The notes under the pieces: model-generated
Told to the model about the DNA's origin: nothing
Seen by the model: the letters and a program-made list of their open reading frames with translations, nothing else
Databases searched by the model: none
In this document: in pieces, positions 34,356-41,957 of the stretch
How the letters are laid out: every line of letters begins with the position of its first letter
Position numbering within the stretch: position 1 is the first letter of the stretch
Made by a program: the position numbers and the translations under genes
Assembly: GCF_035994185.1 (NCBI RefSeq)
Contig: NZ_CP108538.1
Location: 8,435,501-8,499,500 of the forward strand
Source: Streptomyces sp. NBC_01217
GTDB taxonomy: Bacteria > Actinomycetota > Actinomycetes > Streptomycetales > Streptomycetaceae
Direction of reading: 5' to 3'
DNA length: 64,000 nucleotides

Positions 34356-35840
34356 ATGACGGTGACAGAGGACAGCCAGGAGCTCGCTCCCGGTACTGAG
34401 GAGTTCGGTCCCGGTATCGACCCGGAGCGGCTGGCCGTCTGCCTGAGCGTGCTCGACGAACTCGACGCGATCGAGGTCGACCACCCGGACGCCATCGCCG
34501 TGCGCCGCGCCACGGCCGGGATCTACCGGACCGTGAAGCAGCGCCGCCGTCAGGAGCGCCGCGCCGCCAAGACCGCGCACGACAAGGCCGTCACCGAGGC
34601 CACCGCGACCGGCTCGGCCGACCGCATCGACGACGAGACCCAGGGCGTCCTGCCCTCGTCCACGGCCCGTGCCGAGATCGCGGGCGTTCTCCAGCGCCCC
34701 CGGTCCTGCTACATCTGCAAGACCCGGTACGTCGAGGTGGACGCCTTCTACCACCAGCTCTGCCAGCAGTGCGCCACGAAGAACCGCTCCCGCCGCGACG
34801 CGCGGACCGACCTGACCGGCCGGCGCGCCCTCCTCACCGGCGGCCGGGCCAAGATCGGCATGTACATCGCGCTGCGGCTGCTGCGCGACGGCGCGCACAC
34901 CACCATCACCACCCGGTTCCCCAACGACGCGATCCGCCGCTTCAAGGCGATGCCGGACAGCGACGCGTGGATCCACCGGCTGAAGATCGTCGGCATCGAT
35001 CTCCGCGACCCCGCCCAGGTCGTCGCGCTCGCCGACTCGGTCGCGGCCGAGGGCCCGCTGGACATCCTGATCAACAACGCGGCACAGACCGTGCGCCGCT
35101 CCGCGAACGCGTACAGCGAACTGGTCAATGCCGAGTCCGCCCCGCTCCCGGCGGGTGAGCTGCCCGCCGCCGAGGTCATCGGCACCTTCGGCAGCGGCAC
35201 CGTCGACCGTGTCGCGGCCCTGCCGGCCGCACGCAAGGAGGGCCTGAGCGCGCAGGACGTCACCGGGCTCGCCCTGGTCACCGGCTCCGCCTCGCTGGAG
35301 CGGATCGCCGCCGGAACGGCGATCGACGCGGGCGGTCTCGTACCCGACCTGCACGACACCAACAGCTGGATCCAGACGGTCGAAGAGGTCGAACCGATCG
35401 AGCTGCTGGAAGTCCAGCTCTGCAACTCCACCGCGCCGTTCATCCTGATCAGCCGCCTCCGCCCGGCGATGGCCGCGACCGCCGCCAAGCGTGCCTATGT
35501 GGTCAACGTCTCCGCGATGGAGGGCGTGTTCGGCCGTGGCTACAAGGGCGCGGGCCACCCGCACACCAACATGGCCAAGGCCGCGCTGAACATGCTCACC
35601 CGCACCAGCGCCCAGGAGATGTTCGAGAAGGACGGCATCCTGATGACCGCCGTCGACACCGGCTGGATCACCGACGAGCGCCCGCACCCGGACAAGATCC
35701 GCCTTGCCGAGGAGGGTTTCCACGCCCCGCTCGACCTGGTCGACGGCGCCGCCCGCGTCTACGACCCGATCGTGCGCGGCGAGGAGGGCGAGGACCTGTA
35801 CGGCTGCTTCCTCAAGGACTACGCGCCCGCCAACTGGTAG
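34356..35840 (+). CDS. SDR-fold protein with N-terminal zinc ribbon
   Basis: A 494-residue protein. Residues 1-110 are helical and charged. Residues 118-139 carry two CxxC pairs (C118, C121, C136, C139) that should bind zinc. From about residue 155 a Rossmann fold follows, with RALLTGGRAKIGMYIALRLL and ILINNAAQT. The active-site serine region VVNVSAMEG is kept, but the usual YxxxK is T404-N-M-A-K408, so the catalytic tyrosine is missing. It may be a degenerate reductase used as a sensor or scaffold, or it may use another acid. The start has AGAGGAA upstream. Confidence 0.8.
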   Translation: MTVTEDSQELAPGTEEFGPGIDPERLAVCLSVLDELDAIEVDHPDAIAVRRATAGIYRTVKQRRRQERRAAKTAHDKAVTEATATGSADRIDDETQGVLPSSTARAEIAGVLQRPRSCYICKTRYVEVDAFYHQLCQQCATKNRSRRDARTDLTGRRALLTGGRAKIGMYIALRLLRDGAHTTITTRFPNDAIRRFKAMPDSDAWIHRLKIVGIDLRDPAQVVALADSVAAEGPLDILINNAAQTVRRSANAYSELVNAESAPLPAGELPAAEVIGTFGSGTVDRVAALPAARKEGLSAQDVTGLALVTGSASLERIAAGTAIDAGGLVPDLHDTNSWIQTVEEVEPIELLEVQLCNSTAPFILISRLRPAMAATAAKRAYVVNVSAMEGVFGRGYKGAGHPHTNMAKAALNMLTRTSAQEMFEKDGILMTAVDTGWITDERPHPDKIRLAEEGFHAPLDLVDGAARVYDPIVRGEEGEDLYGCFLKDYAPANW

Positions 35841-36187
35841 TCAACCGGTTGCGCAGTGTTCGTGCGGCGCCGTGGACCCGGCCCGGGACTCGTTCCCGGC
35901 CGGGTCTTTTCCATGCTCGATGGCCGAAAGTGATCCAGCGCACACCTTCCATCGAGCGGGAACGCGCTCATTTGGTTACTCTGATGCGAACGGACGTCAT
36001 CGAGGAGTCCACGAAACCTCCTCGACCGTCCTGGGACAGGCTTGCCAACCGAGTCGCCGTCCCGCCCCGTACCCGGCGCCACCGCGACCGAACTGTTCTT
36101 GCCCCTGCCCTCGCGGGTGGTCGACTTCCGGCAATGAGGCCGGAGCGTCGGCGACGCCGGGGGTTACGCGACACGAAGGAGTGCGCG
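35841..36187. other. 347-base intergenic region before the small peptide gene
   Basis: It holds a strong terminator at 35875-35910 and must hold the promoter of the peptide gene at 36188. The AT-richer patch around 35970-35985 (TTTGGTTACTCTG) is a possible promoter element. The open frame running into the peptide gene from 35849 has no site until 36188. Confidence 0.4.
35875..35910 (+). terminator. Rho-independent terminator after the SDR gene
   Basis: Left arm 35875-35888 and right arm 35894-35906 form a 13-base-pair stem with one bulged base and a five-base loop, followed by TTTT at 35907-35910. It starts 34 bases after the SDR stop. Confidence 0.85.
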
Positions 36188-36364
36188 GTGACAACACCAG
36201 AACTGACGAAGGACGAGAAGCAACCGGCCGAGCGGTCCGGAGAACGGGCTCGCGGGCCCGAGAAGCTCCGGAACATCGAGGTCTGGGCCAGGTCCGCACC
36301 GATCCGGCTGGCCGGCTACGAGGACGACCTCGCCGAGCCGCACATCCTGCCCGGCATCGACTGA
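36188..36364 (+). CDS. Orphan 58-residue peptide, possible RiPP precursor
   Basis: GTG start at 36188 with a perfect GAAGGAG site six bases upstream. The product has a polar, charged N-terminal half (Lys/Glu/Arg-rich, residues 1-27) and a C-terminal part with W33, Y44 and a Pro-Gly-Ile-Asp end. W33-A-R35 and Y44-E-D46 have the aromatic-x-residue spacing used by three-residue cyclophane peptides; leader/core division is inference. No radical SAM enzyme, lanthipeptide synthetase or protease is nearby, so a modifying enzyme, if any, acts in trans. It is bounded by two strong hairpins, so it is its own transcript. It could simply be a small regulator. Confidence 0.65.
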   Translation: MTTPELTKDEKQPAERSGERARGPEKLRNIEVWARSAPIRLAGYEDDLAEPHILPGID

Positions 36365-36389
36365 CCTTCCCGGTCTCGGGCCCGCACGG

Positions 36390-36413
36390 CTTCACAGCTT
36401 CACAGCTTCACGT
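36390..36413. repeat. Triple 8-base repeat after the peptide gene
   Basis: CTTCACAG is repeated at 36390-36397 and 36398-36405, with a third, imperfect copy (CTTCACGT) at 36406-36413. It lies between the peptide stop and the 52-base palindrome. The period of 8 is not a codon multiple, consistent with non-coding slippage. Confidence 0.7.
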
Positions 36414-36417
36414 TTTT

Positions 36418-36469
36418 ACGGCCGAGCTCCGGCCCACCCCTCGCGAGGGGTGGGCCGGAGCTCGGCCGT
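36418..36469. terminator. 52-base perfect palindrome, probable terminator
   Basis: Two perfectly complementary 26-base arms meet at CTCGCGAG with no unpaired base beyond the minimal loop. It lies 53 bases after the peptide stop, and its flanks have only short T or A runs. Termination is the simple reading; a longer-range regulatory or processing role is possible because perfection at this length is unusual. Confidence 0.7.
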
Positions 36470-36571
36470 TTGCGGCGTCCGCAGCCCGGGAGTTGCCCGG
36501 CGCCGGCCTCAAGTCCTCCCAGTCATCGGATGGTTGCGGGAAAAGGGTTTCCTTCTGTCTGGAAGATTGCA

Positions 36572-36600
36572 TTGACAGGTTCGCGTCGGACTCCAATCAT
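36572..36600 (+). promoter_or_regulatory. Promoter of the secreted GH29 gene, probably leaderless
   Basis: TTGACA at 36572-36577, 17 bases, then AATCAT at 36595-36600, eight bases before the ATG at 36609. Transcription would begin at or next to the start codon, and no Shine-Dalgarno is present, as expected for a leaderless message. Confidence 0.55.
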
Positions 36601-36608
36601 CGGACGTC

Positions 36609-38975
36609 ATGACCGAACTTCCCAGGCGCCATGTACTCGGAATGACGGCAGGGGCGGCAGTCGGCGCCGCCCTGCTCACCCCCGCCACCGCCGATGCGGC
36701 CCCGCGAGCCGGAGCCGTGCAGGTACACCCTGAGACCGGTGCGCAGGACAGCGACTGGGGCCCCGTCCCCGCCGCTGTCACCGTCCCCCTCGACCAGTGG
36801 TTCGACAACGACGGCATCGACACCGCCGATGCCCGCGGCGGCGACTTCGACGGCTCCGGCTACACCTTCCCCGGCGAGGAACTCCCCGCCGGAGAACGGG
36901 AGATCGACGGCACCGCGTTCCTCTTCCCCGCCTCCGGAGCGGGTGCCAAGAACAACATCGTCGCCCTAGGCCAGCGCATCGACCTCCCGCCCGGCCGCTA
37001 TCTCAGCGGCCTCGTCCTCACCGCGTGCAGCTACGGCGCCGCATCCGGGAAGGCCACGGTCCACTACGCCGACGGCACCACATCGACCCCGGTCCTCGGC
37101 GGCCCCGACTGGTACTCCGGAAGCGGCGCCCTCACCGCCGCGTACCGCTACACGCCGGGCGGCGACAAGGACCAGCACCAGGTCTCCATGGCCATCAGCG
37201 AGATCGCGCTCGACCCGGCCAAGGAGGCCGTCGCACTCACCCTGCCCACCACCCAGCCCGCCGAGGCCAACAAGTCGTCCCTGCACATCTTCGCGCTCTC
37301 CCTCCAACCGGCCGCCCAGGGAAGGGCGTTGACACTCCGCGACGCCCACTGCACCACCTCGCTGCTGGACTCCGGCGCCCAGAGCGTCGAGGCCACCGTC
37401 GTCAACGCCGGCACGGTCGGCATCCTGGCCGCCGACGGCCTCACCCTCTCGGTCGACGTGCCCGGAGCCCGTACCGTCGCACCCGCCCGCATCACCCGGC
37501 TCGCCCCGGGCGACCAGGCCCGCGTCCGCATCGGCATCCGCAACAGACCGGGCACCGCACCCGGCACCGCCCGCGACGGCAACGTTGTCGCACGAGGACG
37601 CGGACAGCAGGCCGCCACCGTCCGGCGCTCGCTCACCCTCGGCGTCCCCGACTACACCCCGACGGACGACTCCCTCACCACCCATCAGGCGCCGTACTGG
37701 TTCCAGGAGGCGAAGTTCGGCATCTTCATCCACTGGGGGGTCTACTCCGTACCGGCCTGGGCTCCGGTCGGCACGCAGTACGCCGAGTGGTACTGGAATC
37801 AGATGCAGGACCCCAACAACCCCACCCACACCCACCACCGCGACACCTACGGCGAGTCCTTCGCCTACGACGACTTCATCCCGCAGTTCCGCGCCGAACG
37901 CTTCGACCCGCGCTCCTGGGTGGAACTCTTCCGGGACGCGGGCGCGCAGTACCACGTCCTCACCTCCAAGCACCACGAGGGCTTCGCGCTCTGGGACACC
38001 AAGCTCTCCGACCGCAACTCGGTGAAGATGGGGCCGAAGCGCGATCTGATCAAGGAGCTCTTCGACGCCTCGCGCCGCTACACCCCGCAGCTGCACCGAG
38101 GGCTGTACTTCTCGATGCCCGAGTGGTTCAACCCCGACAACCCGTGGATGGGCCACGCCCCGCGCAATCCGTACACCCTGGAGCCGGTCCCGTACACCGG
38201 ATACACGGCGGGCAAGGACTATGTCACCGGGTTCCAGGGCCCGCAGATGCTGGAGCTGATCCACGGCTACGACCCCGAGATTCTCTGGTGCGACATCGGC
38301 GGCGACAACGACAGCCACCGGGTGCTGGCCGAGTACTTCAACCATGCCAAGAACCGGGCCCGCCCGATCGAGGTCACCGTCAACAACCGCTCCGGGATCG
38401 GGCCGCACGACTTCACGACGCCCGAGTACACGACGTACGACCAGATCGTCACCGCGAAGTGGGAGTCCAGCCGCGGCCTCGACCCGTTCAGCTACGGCTA
38501 CAACGCCCAGACACCGGACGAGAAGTACATGAGTGCCGAGGAGATCGTGCACTCGCTCGTCGACATCGTCTCCAAGAACGGCAACTTCCTGCTCGACATC
38601 GGACCGAAGGCGGACGGCACGATCCCCGACATCATGCAGCGCAGGCTGCGCGAGACGGGGGAGTGGCTGAAGACCAACGGGGAGGCGATCTACGACACCA
38701 CGTACTGGGCACGGATGCCGCAGCTCGGCGAGGATCTGAGGTTCACCGTCCGGCCGGACAAGGCGTTCTACATCCACTCCCTGGCACAGCCGGGCTCGAC
38801 CCTCACCGTCGAGGCCCCGGTGCCGGTCCGCAGCGGTGACCGGGTCACCCTGCTCGGCCACGACCGGCCGCTCAGCTGGCGCACCACGGGCGGCTCGCTG
38901 GTGATCGACGTACCGGCGGCGGCCCGCAGGACCGGGAAGCACGCCTGGGTGTTCAAGATCGCCTGGTCGGACTGA
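36609..38975 (+). CDS. Tat-secreted GH29 alpha-L-fucosidase with N-terminal accessory domains
   Basis: A 788-residue enzyme. PRRHVLGMTAGAAVGAALL at the front is a twin-arginine signal, so it is exported folded. Residues about 50-235 form a beta-sandwich accessory domain (DQWFDNDGIDTADARGGDFD), then a beta linker domain. GH29 begins near residue 365 with QAPYWFQEAKFGIFIHWGVY and has the nucleophile Asp562 in LWCDIGGD. It is much longer than and only distantly similar to the two cytosolic GH29 enzymes in this window. It should release fucose from polymers outside the cell. Its last 23 bases overlap the converging gene. Confidence 0.92.
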   Translation: MTELPRRHVLGMTAGAAVGAALLTPATADAAPRAGAVQVHPETGAQDSDWGPVPAAVTVPLDQWFDNDGIDTADARGGDFDGSGYTFPGEELPAGEREIDGTAFLFPASGAGAKNNIVALGQRIDLPPGRYLSGLVLTACSYGAASGKATVHYADGTTSTPVLGGPDWYSGSGALTAAYRYTPGGDKDQHQVSMAISEIALDPAKEAVALTLPTTQPAEANKSSLHIFALSLQPAAQGRALTLRDAHCTTSLLDSGAQSVEATVVNAGTVGILAADGLTLSVDVPGARTVAPARITRLAPGDQARVRIGIRNRPGTAPGTARDGNVVARGRGQQAATVRRSLTLGVPDYTPTDDSLTTHQAPYWFQEAKFGIFIHWGVYSVPAWAPVGTQYAEWYWNQMQDPNNPTHTHHRDTYGESFAYDDFIPQFRAERFDPRSWVELFRDAGAQYHVLTSKHHEGFALWDTKLSDRNSVKMGPKRDLIKELFDASRRYTPQLHRGLYFSMPEWFNPDNPWMGHAPRNPYTLEPVPYTGYTAGKDYVTGFQGPQMLELIHGYDPEILWCDIGGDNDSHRVLAEYFNHAKNRARPIEVTVNNRSGIGPHDFTTPEYTTYDQIVTAKWESSRGLDPFSYGYNAQTPDEKYMSAEEIVHSLVDIVSKNGNFLLDIGPKADGTIPDIMQRRLRETGEWLKTNGEAIYDTTYWARMPQLGEDLRFTVRPDKAFYIHSLAQPGSTLTVEAPVPVRSGDRVTLLGHDRPLSWRTTGGSLVIDVPAAARRTGKHAWVFKIAWSD

Positions 38976-40389
38976 GCCAGGAGGGCCCGAGCGAGACCGG
39001 GGGCATGAACTCCCGCACATAGGTGCGGTGCCACCACCGTCCGGTGGCCCGCAGTTCGCGCCAGGTCGTGTACCGGTAGCGGTACACCCTGGCGCGGACA
39101 TGTGCGGGAGGTGTCCGGGGGAACGGGTTGTGACGCAGCAGCCGCAGCGTGTCCCGGTCGTTCTCCAGCAGCCGCTCCACGAACGGGCCGAACCAGGCGC
39201 GTGCGTACGCCGGGGAGAGCGCCGCGAACCACATCAGCCAGTCGAGCCGCAGATGGTACGGGGCGAACTGGCGGGGCAGCCGGTGCGGATCGCCCGGTTT
39301 GCCGCGGAAGCCGTACTCCTGCCAGAGCGTGCCGTCGTGGAGCTCCCGCTCGTCCGTGCCCTCGACCACCACCTCCAGCCGGACCCGGCTGATGCTGCCG
39401 AAAGCACCATAGGTGTTGACCAGATGCAGCGGGTCGAACGAGCGGTTCATCACCTGACGGCGGGAGACCAGATTGCGCGCGGGGCGGTAGCTGAGGAACA
39501 CGACCAGCGCCGTGACCGCGATGACGACGATCTCGTACCAGAGCGGCGGCGCGGACTGCGCGGGCGGCTCGGAGACCAGCGACCAGTCGACGGCGGACAG
39601 GGCGAGGGCGATCGTCAGCCAGTTCAGCCAGGCGAAGTTCCCCGAGACGACCAGCCACAGCTGGGTGACGATCATCAGCCCCGCGGCCGCGCTCGCCACC
39701 GGCTGCGGAGTGAAGAGGAGAACCGGCACGAGGAGTTGAGTGACATGGTTGGCCGCGACCTCCACCCGGTGGACGGGCTTCGGCAGCCGGTGGAAGAACC
39801 AGCTCAGCGGTCCCGGCATCGGCTGGGTCTCATGGTGGAAGTACAGACACGTCAGCCTGCGCCAGCACTCGTCGCCGCGGATCTTGATCAGTCCGGCGCC
39901 GAACTCCACCCGGAACAGCACCCAGCGCAGCAGCCACAGCACCAGTACGGGCGGGGCCGTGTGCGCGTTGCCGAGGAAGACGGCCAGGAAGCCGGTCTCC
40001 AGCAGCAGGGACTCCCAGCCGAAGCTGTACCAGGTCTGGCCGACCTGGACGATCGACAGATACAGCGCCCAGGGAAGTGCCCAGAGCACCATCGCCGCCC
40101 AGAGCGGAACGTAGGAGTCCGCGCCCGCGAGCAGGGCGACAGCGAGCGCGCAGCCGGTCCAGGCGACGAGGGCGAAGAAGCGGTCGGAGTAGTGGAGCCG
40201 GAAGAGGCCGGGCGCGCTGCGCCAGTCCGTACGCCGCAGGAAGTCGGGCACCGGGAGCATGCCGCGTTCGCCGATCAGCGCCCGGAACTGGAGCGCGGCG
40301 GCAAGGAACGCGACCAGGTAGATGCCGGCCAGCGCCCGCTGGAAGATCAGCCGGCTGAGCCAGTACCCGTCTGCGGTGAACCACTCCAT
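38953..40389 (-). CDS. Lipase maturation factor family membrane protein
   Basis: A 478-residue integral membrane protein with about ten hydrophobic segments, beginning RLIFQRALAGIYLVAFLAAA. The family-defining central stretch includes WYSFGWESLLLETGFLAVFL, FRVEFGAGLIKIRGDECWR and LYFHHETQPMPGPLSWFFH. The soluble C-terminal part contains LRLDWLMWFAALSPAY. In animals LMF1 helps fold lipases; bacterial members are of unknown role. It converges on, and overlaps by 23 bases, the secreted GH29 gene. Confidence 0.88.
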   Translation of the reverse strand: MEWFTADGYWLSRLIFQRALAGIYLVAFLAAALQFRALIGERGMLPVPDFLRRTDWRSAPGLFRLHYSDRFFALVAWTGCALAVALLAGADSYVPLWAAMVLWALPWALYLSIVQVGQTWYSFGWESLLLETGFLAVFLGNAHTAPPVLVLWLLRWVLFRVEFGAGLIKIRGDECWRRLTCLYFHHETQPMPGPLSWFFHRLPKPVHRVEVAANHVTQLLVPVLLFTPQPVASAAAGLMIVTQLWLVVSGNFAWLNWLTIALALSAVDWSLVSEPPAQSAPPLWYEIVVIAVTALVVFLSYRPARNLVSRRQVMNRSFDPLHLVNTYGAFGSISRVRLEVVVEGTDERELHDGTLWQEYGFRGKPGDPHRLPRQFAPYHLRLDWLMWFAALSPAYARAWFGPFVERLLENDRDTLRLLRHNPFPRTPPAHVRARVYRYRYTTWRELRATGRWWHRTYVREFMPPVSLGPSWLSPTRRS

Positions 40390-40426
40390 CGACTCCAGTA
40401 TCGGCCCGGTGGCGCGGCTCAGCCCC

Positions 40427-40957
40427 TCAGGCGTGCGCCGTGCAGTGCCGGGAGTGTTCGACGATCCGGCGCAGCGTGGTGCCGAGCCGGCGGGCGTATC
40501 CCTTCTGGAGTACCGGTACGACGGGCCCCGCGAGCCGGGCGTACCAGGCGGCCGGCCGGCTGAACGCCATGACGGTGAACCACACCGTCCCGTCGTCCGC
40601 CAGCTCCACCACGAAGGACTCCTCCCCGGACTCGGGGTGCCGGACGAGTGTTCCGTAGGCGAATCCGATGCGGTCCTTCCCGTACACCGCCCAGACGACC
40701 TGGCAGGGTGCGGTGAACCGGAAGGGGCCGATGCCCAGCGACACCCGCAGGAGCACTCCGGCCCCGGCGCGGGCCGCGGAGGCGCGGACCCGGGCCCCGC
40801 TGGTGCGGTGCATGCGCCACCCGGTGACCGCCGCGCCCGCTGCCTCGAAGTCGGCCCGGCCGCGACCGACCCGGGTCCGGTGGTGGAGGTGGTGGTAGCC
40901 GTCGGGGAGCGGGCCGAGTCGGGTGGCTCCGGCCTCGGGGTAGGTGAGGGGGCTCAT
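40427..40957 (-). CDS. DUF1990-family protein
   Basis: A 176-residue soluble protein with DUF1990-like features: YHHLHHRTRVGRGRADFEAA at the front, CQVVWAVYGKDRIGFAYGTL, and a central HPESGEESFVVELADDGTVW. The fold resembles a ligand-binding barrel of the START/polyketide-cyclase kind. Its ATG overlaps the YndJ stop by four bases, so the two are coupled. Bacillus YndJ genes pair with DUF1990 genes as well, supporting a shared unknown function. Confidence 0.8.
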   Translation of the reverse strand: MSPLTYPEAGATRLGPLPDGYHHLHHRTRVGRGRADFEAAGAAVTGWRMHRTSGARVRASAARAGAGVLLRVSLGIGPFRFTAPCQVVWAVYGKDRIGFAYGTLVRHPESGEESFVVELADDGTVWFTVMAFSRPAAWYARLAGPVVPVLQKGYARRLGTTLRRIVEHSRHCTAHA

Positions 40958-41808
40958 GCGGTCCTGCCTTCGTGGTCGGTGGGGTTCTGGAGCCTGCGCC
41001 AGGCGAGTACGGAGCAGAGTGCGAAGCCGAGTGCGTTGCCGAGACCATGGGTGGCGGCCATCCAGGTCAGTGTGGGGTGCGGGAGCCCGGTGGCCTCGCC
41101 GAGCGCCCAGCTCAGTGCGAGCACCATGGTGACCACGAGTACGACGGACGAGGTGGCGAGCAGCAGCCGGGTGATCCGGTCCCGCCGCGCGACGCGGACC
41201 GACTGCCAGGTGAGCAGGGCGACTGTCCACATTCCCGCCGTCAGAACGACTGCCCCGGCCAGCTCGGCCCAGTCCCCGATGAAGTAGCCGATCATGACGA
41301 GCAGGGTGCCGAGCGGCACGCTCAGCGCGGCGAACCGGCCCGCGGCGCTGTCGGCGATCCGGCAGACGAGCCCCGCGACCAGCGCGGCGGCGAACCCGGC
41401 GAAGTGGAAGTGCGGCACGGTCAGCGCCAGGATGCCGAGCCCGAAGCCGAAGAGTGTGTGCCCCGAACGTTCGGCGACCAGGGCGAGGGCGGCGATCGAC
41501 GGGGTGACCAGAGCGGTGACCAGCGCGATCTCGGCAGGCGCCACGGCGCGGCTTCCCCGCGCCGCGAGGGTGCGGAGCAGCCGTGGTGGGGCGTGCAAGG
41601 CGAGGAGTACGGCCCCGAGCGCATAGCAGGCGGCGAGGGCGGTGGCGGGCACGCCGCGCGGCAGCCAGAGCGATACGGCACCGGGCACGGCGAAGAGCGG
41701 CCACATGCGGCGCATCCGGTCCAGCTCGGTCGCTCCGGCCAGTCGCAGCCCCATCGGGACCACCACCAGCATGCCCAGCATCACGATCAGAGCTACCAGT
41801 ACGGACAT
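40954..41808 (-). CDS. YndJ-family membrane protein
   Basis: A 284-residue membrane protein with about eight hydrophobic segments; HTLFGFGLGILALTVPHFHF and WMAATHGLGNALGFALCSVL, with conserved histidines, fit YndJ-like proteins. The ATG at 41808 is preferred over a TTG two codons earlier because GGGGGG ends six bases upstream. It overlaps the DUF1990 gene. A tandem TTGAAC operator lies directly upstream, so a repressor, probably TetR- or LacI-type encoded elsewhere, is likely to control the pair. Confidence 0.8.
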   Translation of the reverse strand: MSVLVALIVMLGMLVVVPMGLRLAGATELDRMRRMWPLFAVPGAVSLWLPRGVPATALAACYALGAVLLALHAPPRLLRTLAARGSRAVAPAEIALVTALVTPSIAALALVAERSGHTLFGFGLGILALTVPHFHFAGFAAALVAGLVCRIADSAAGRFAALSVPLGTLLVMIGYFIGDWAELAGAVVLTAGMWTVALLTWQSVRVARRDRITRLLLATSSVVLVVTMVLALSWALGEATGLPHPTLTWMAATHGLGNALGFALCSVLAWRRLQNPTDHEGRTA

Positions 41809-41823
41809 CGCCAACCCCCCGAC

Positions 41824-41837
41824 TTGAACGTGTTCAA
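41824..41837. promoter_or_regulatory. Palindromic operator, proximal copy
   Basis: TTGAAC-GT-GTTCAA, a 6-base inverted repeat with a two-base centre, lies 16 bases upstream of the YndJ start. An identical pair of half-sites occurs 44 bases further out. Confidence 0.6.
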
Positions 41838-41857
41838 CTGTGCTCGGAGATGACTCT

Positions 41858-41891
41858 ACGGCCTCCCTTGAACACGTTCAAGGGAGGCCGT
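41858..41891. promoter_or_regulatory. Palindromic operator, distal copy, inside a 34-base inverted repeat
   Basis: The core TTGAAC-AC-GTTCAA (41868-41881) is extended to 16-base perfect arms (41858-41873 and 41876-41891). The core repeats the proximal operator; the extended stem could also terminate transcripts. Confidence 0.6.
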
Positions 41892-41957
41892 GGGGCGAGG
41901 GGGGAAAGGGGACGGGCGGTGAGCCGGTGAAGGGGGTCGGCGGCGGCTGCCGGTGGG

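Noticed and set aside
37579..37592. CAACGTTGTC inside the GH29 coding region resembling the GH2/GH92 palindrome
   Set aside because: Encodes ordinary residues and lies about 1 kb from any promoter; probably chance.
36966..39101. Open frame of 711 codons antisense to the secreted GH29 gene
   Set aside because: Shadow frame with no domain; it overlaps a gene with clear catalytic motifs.
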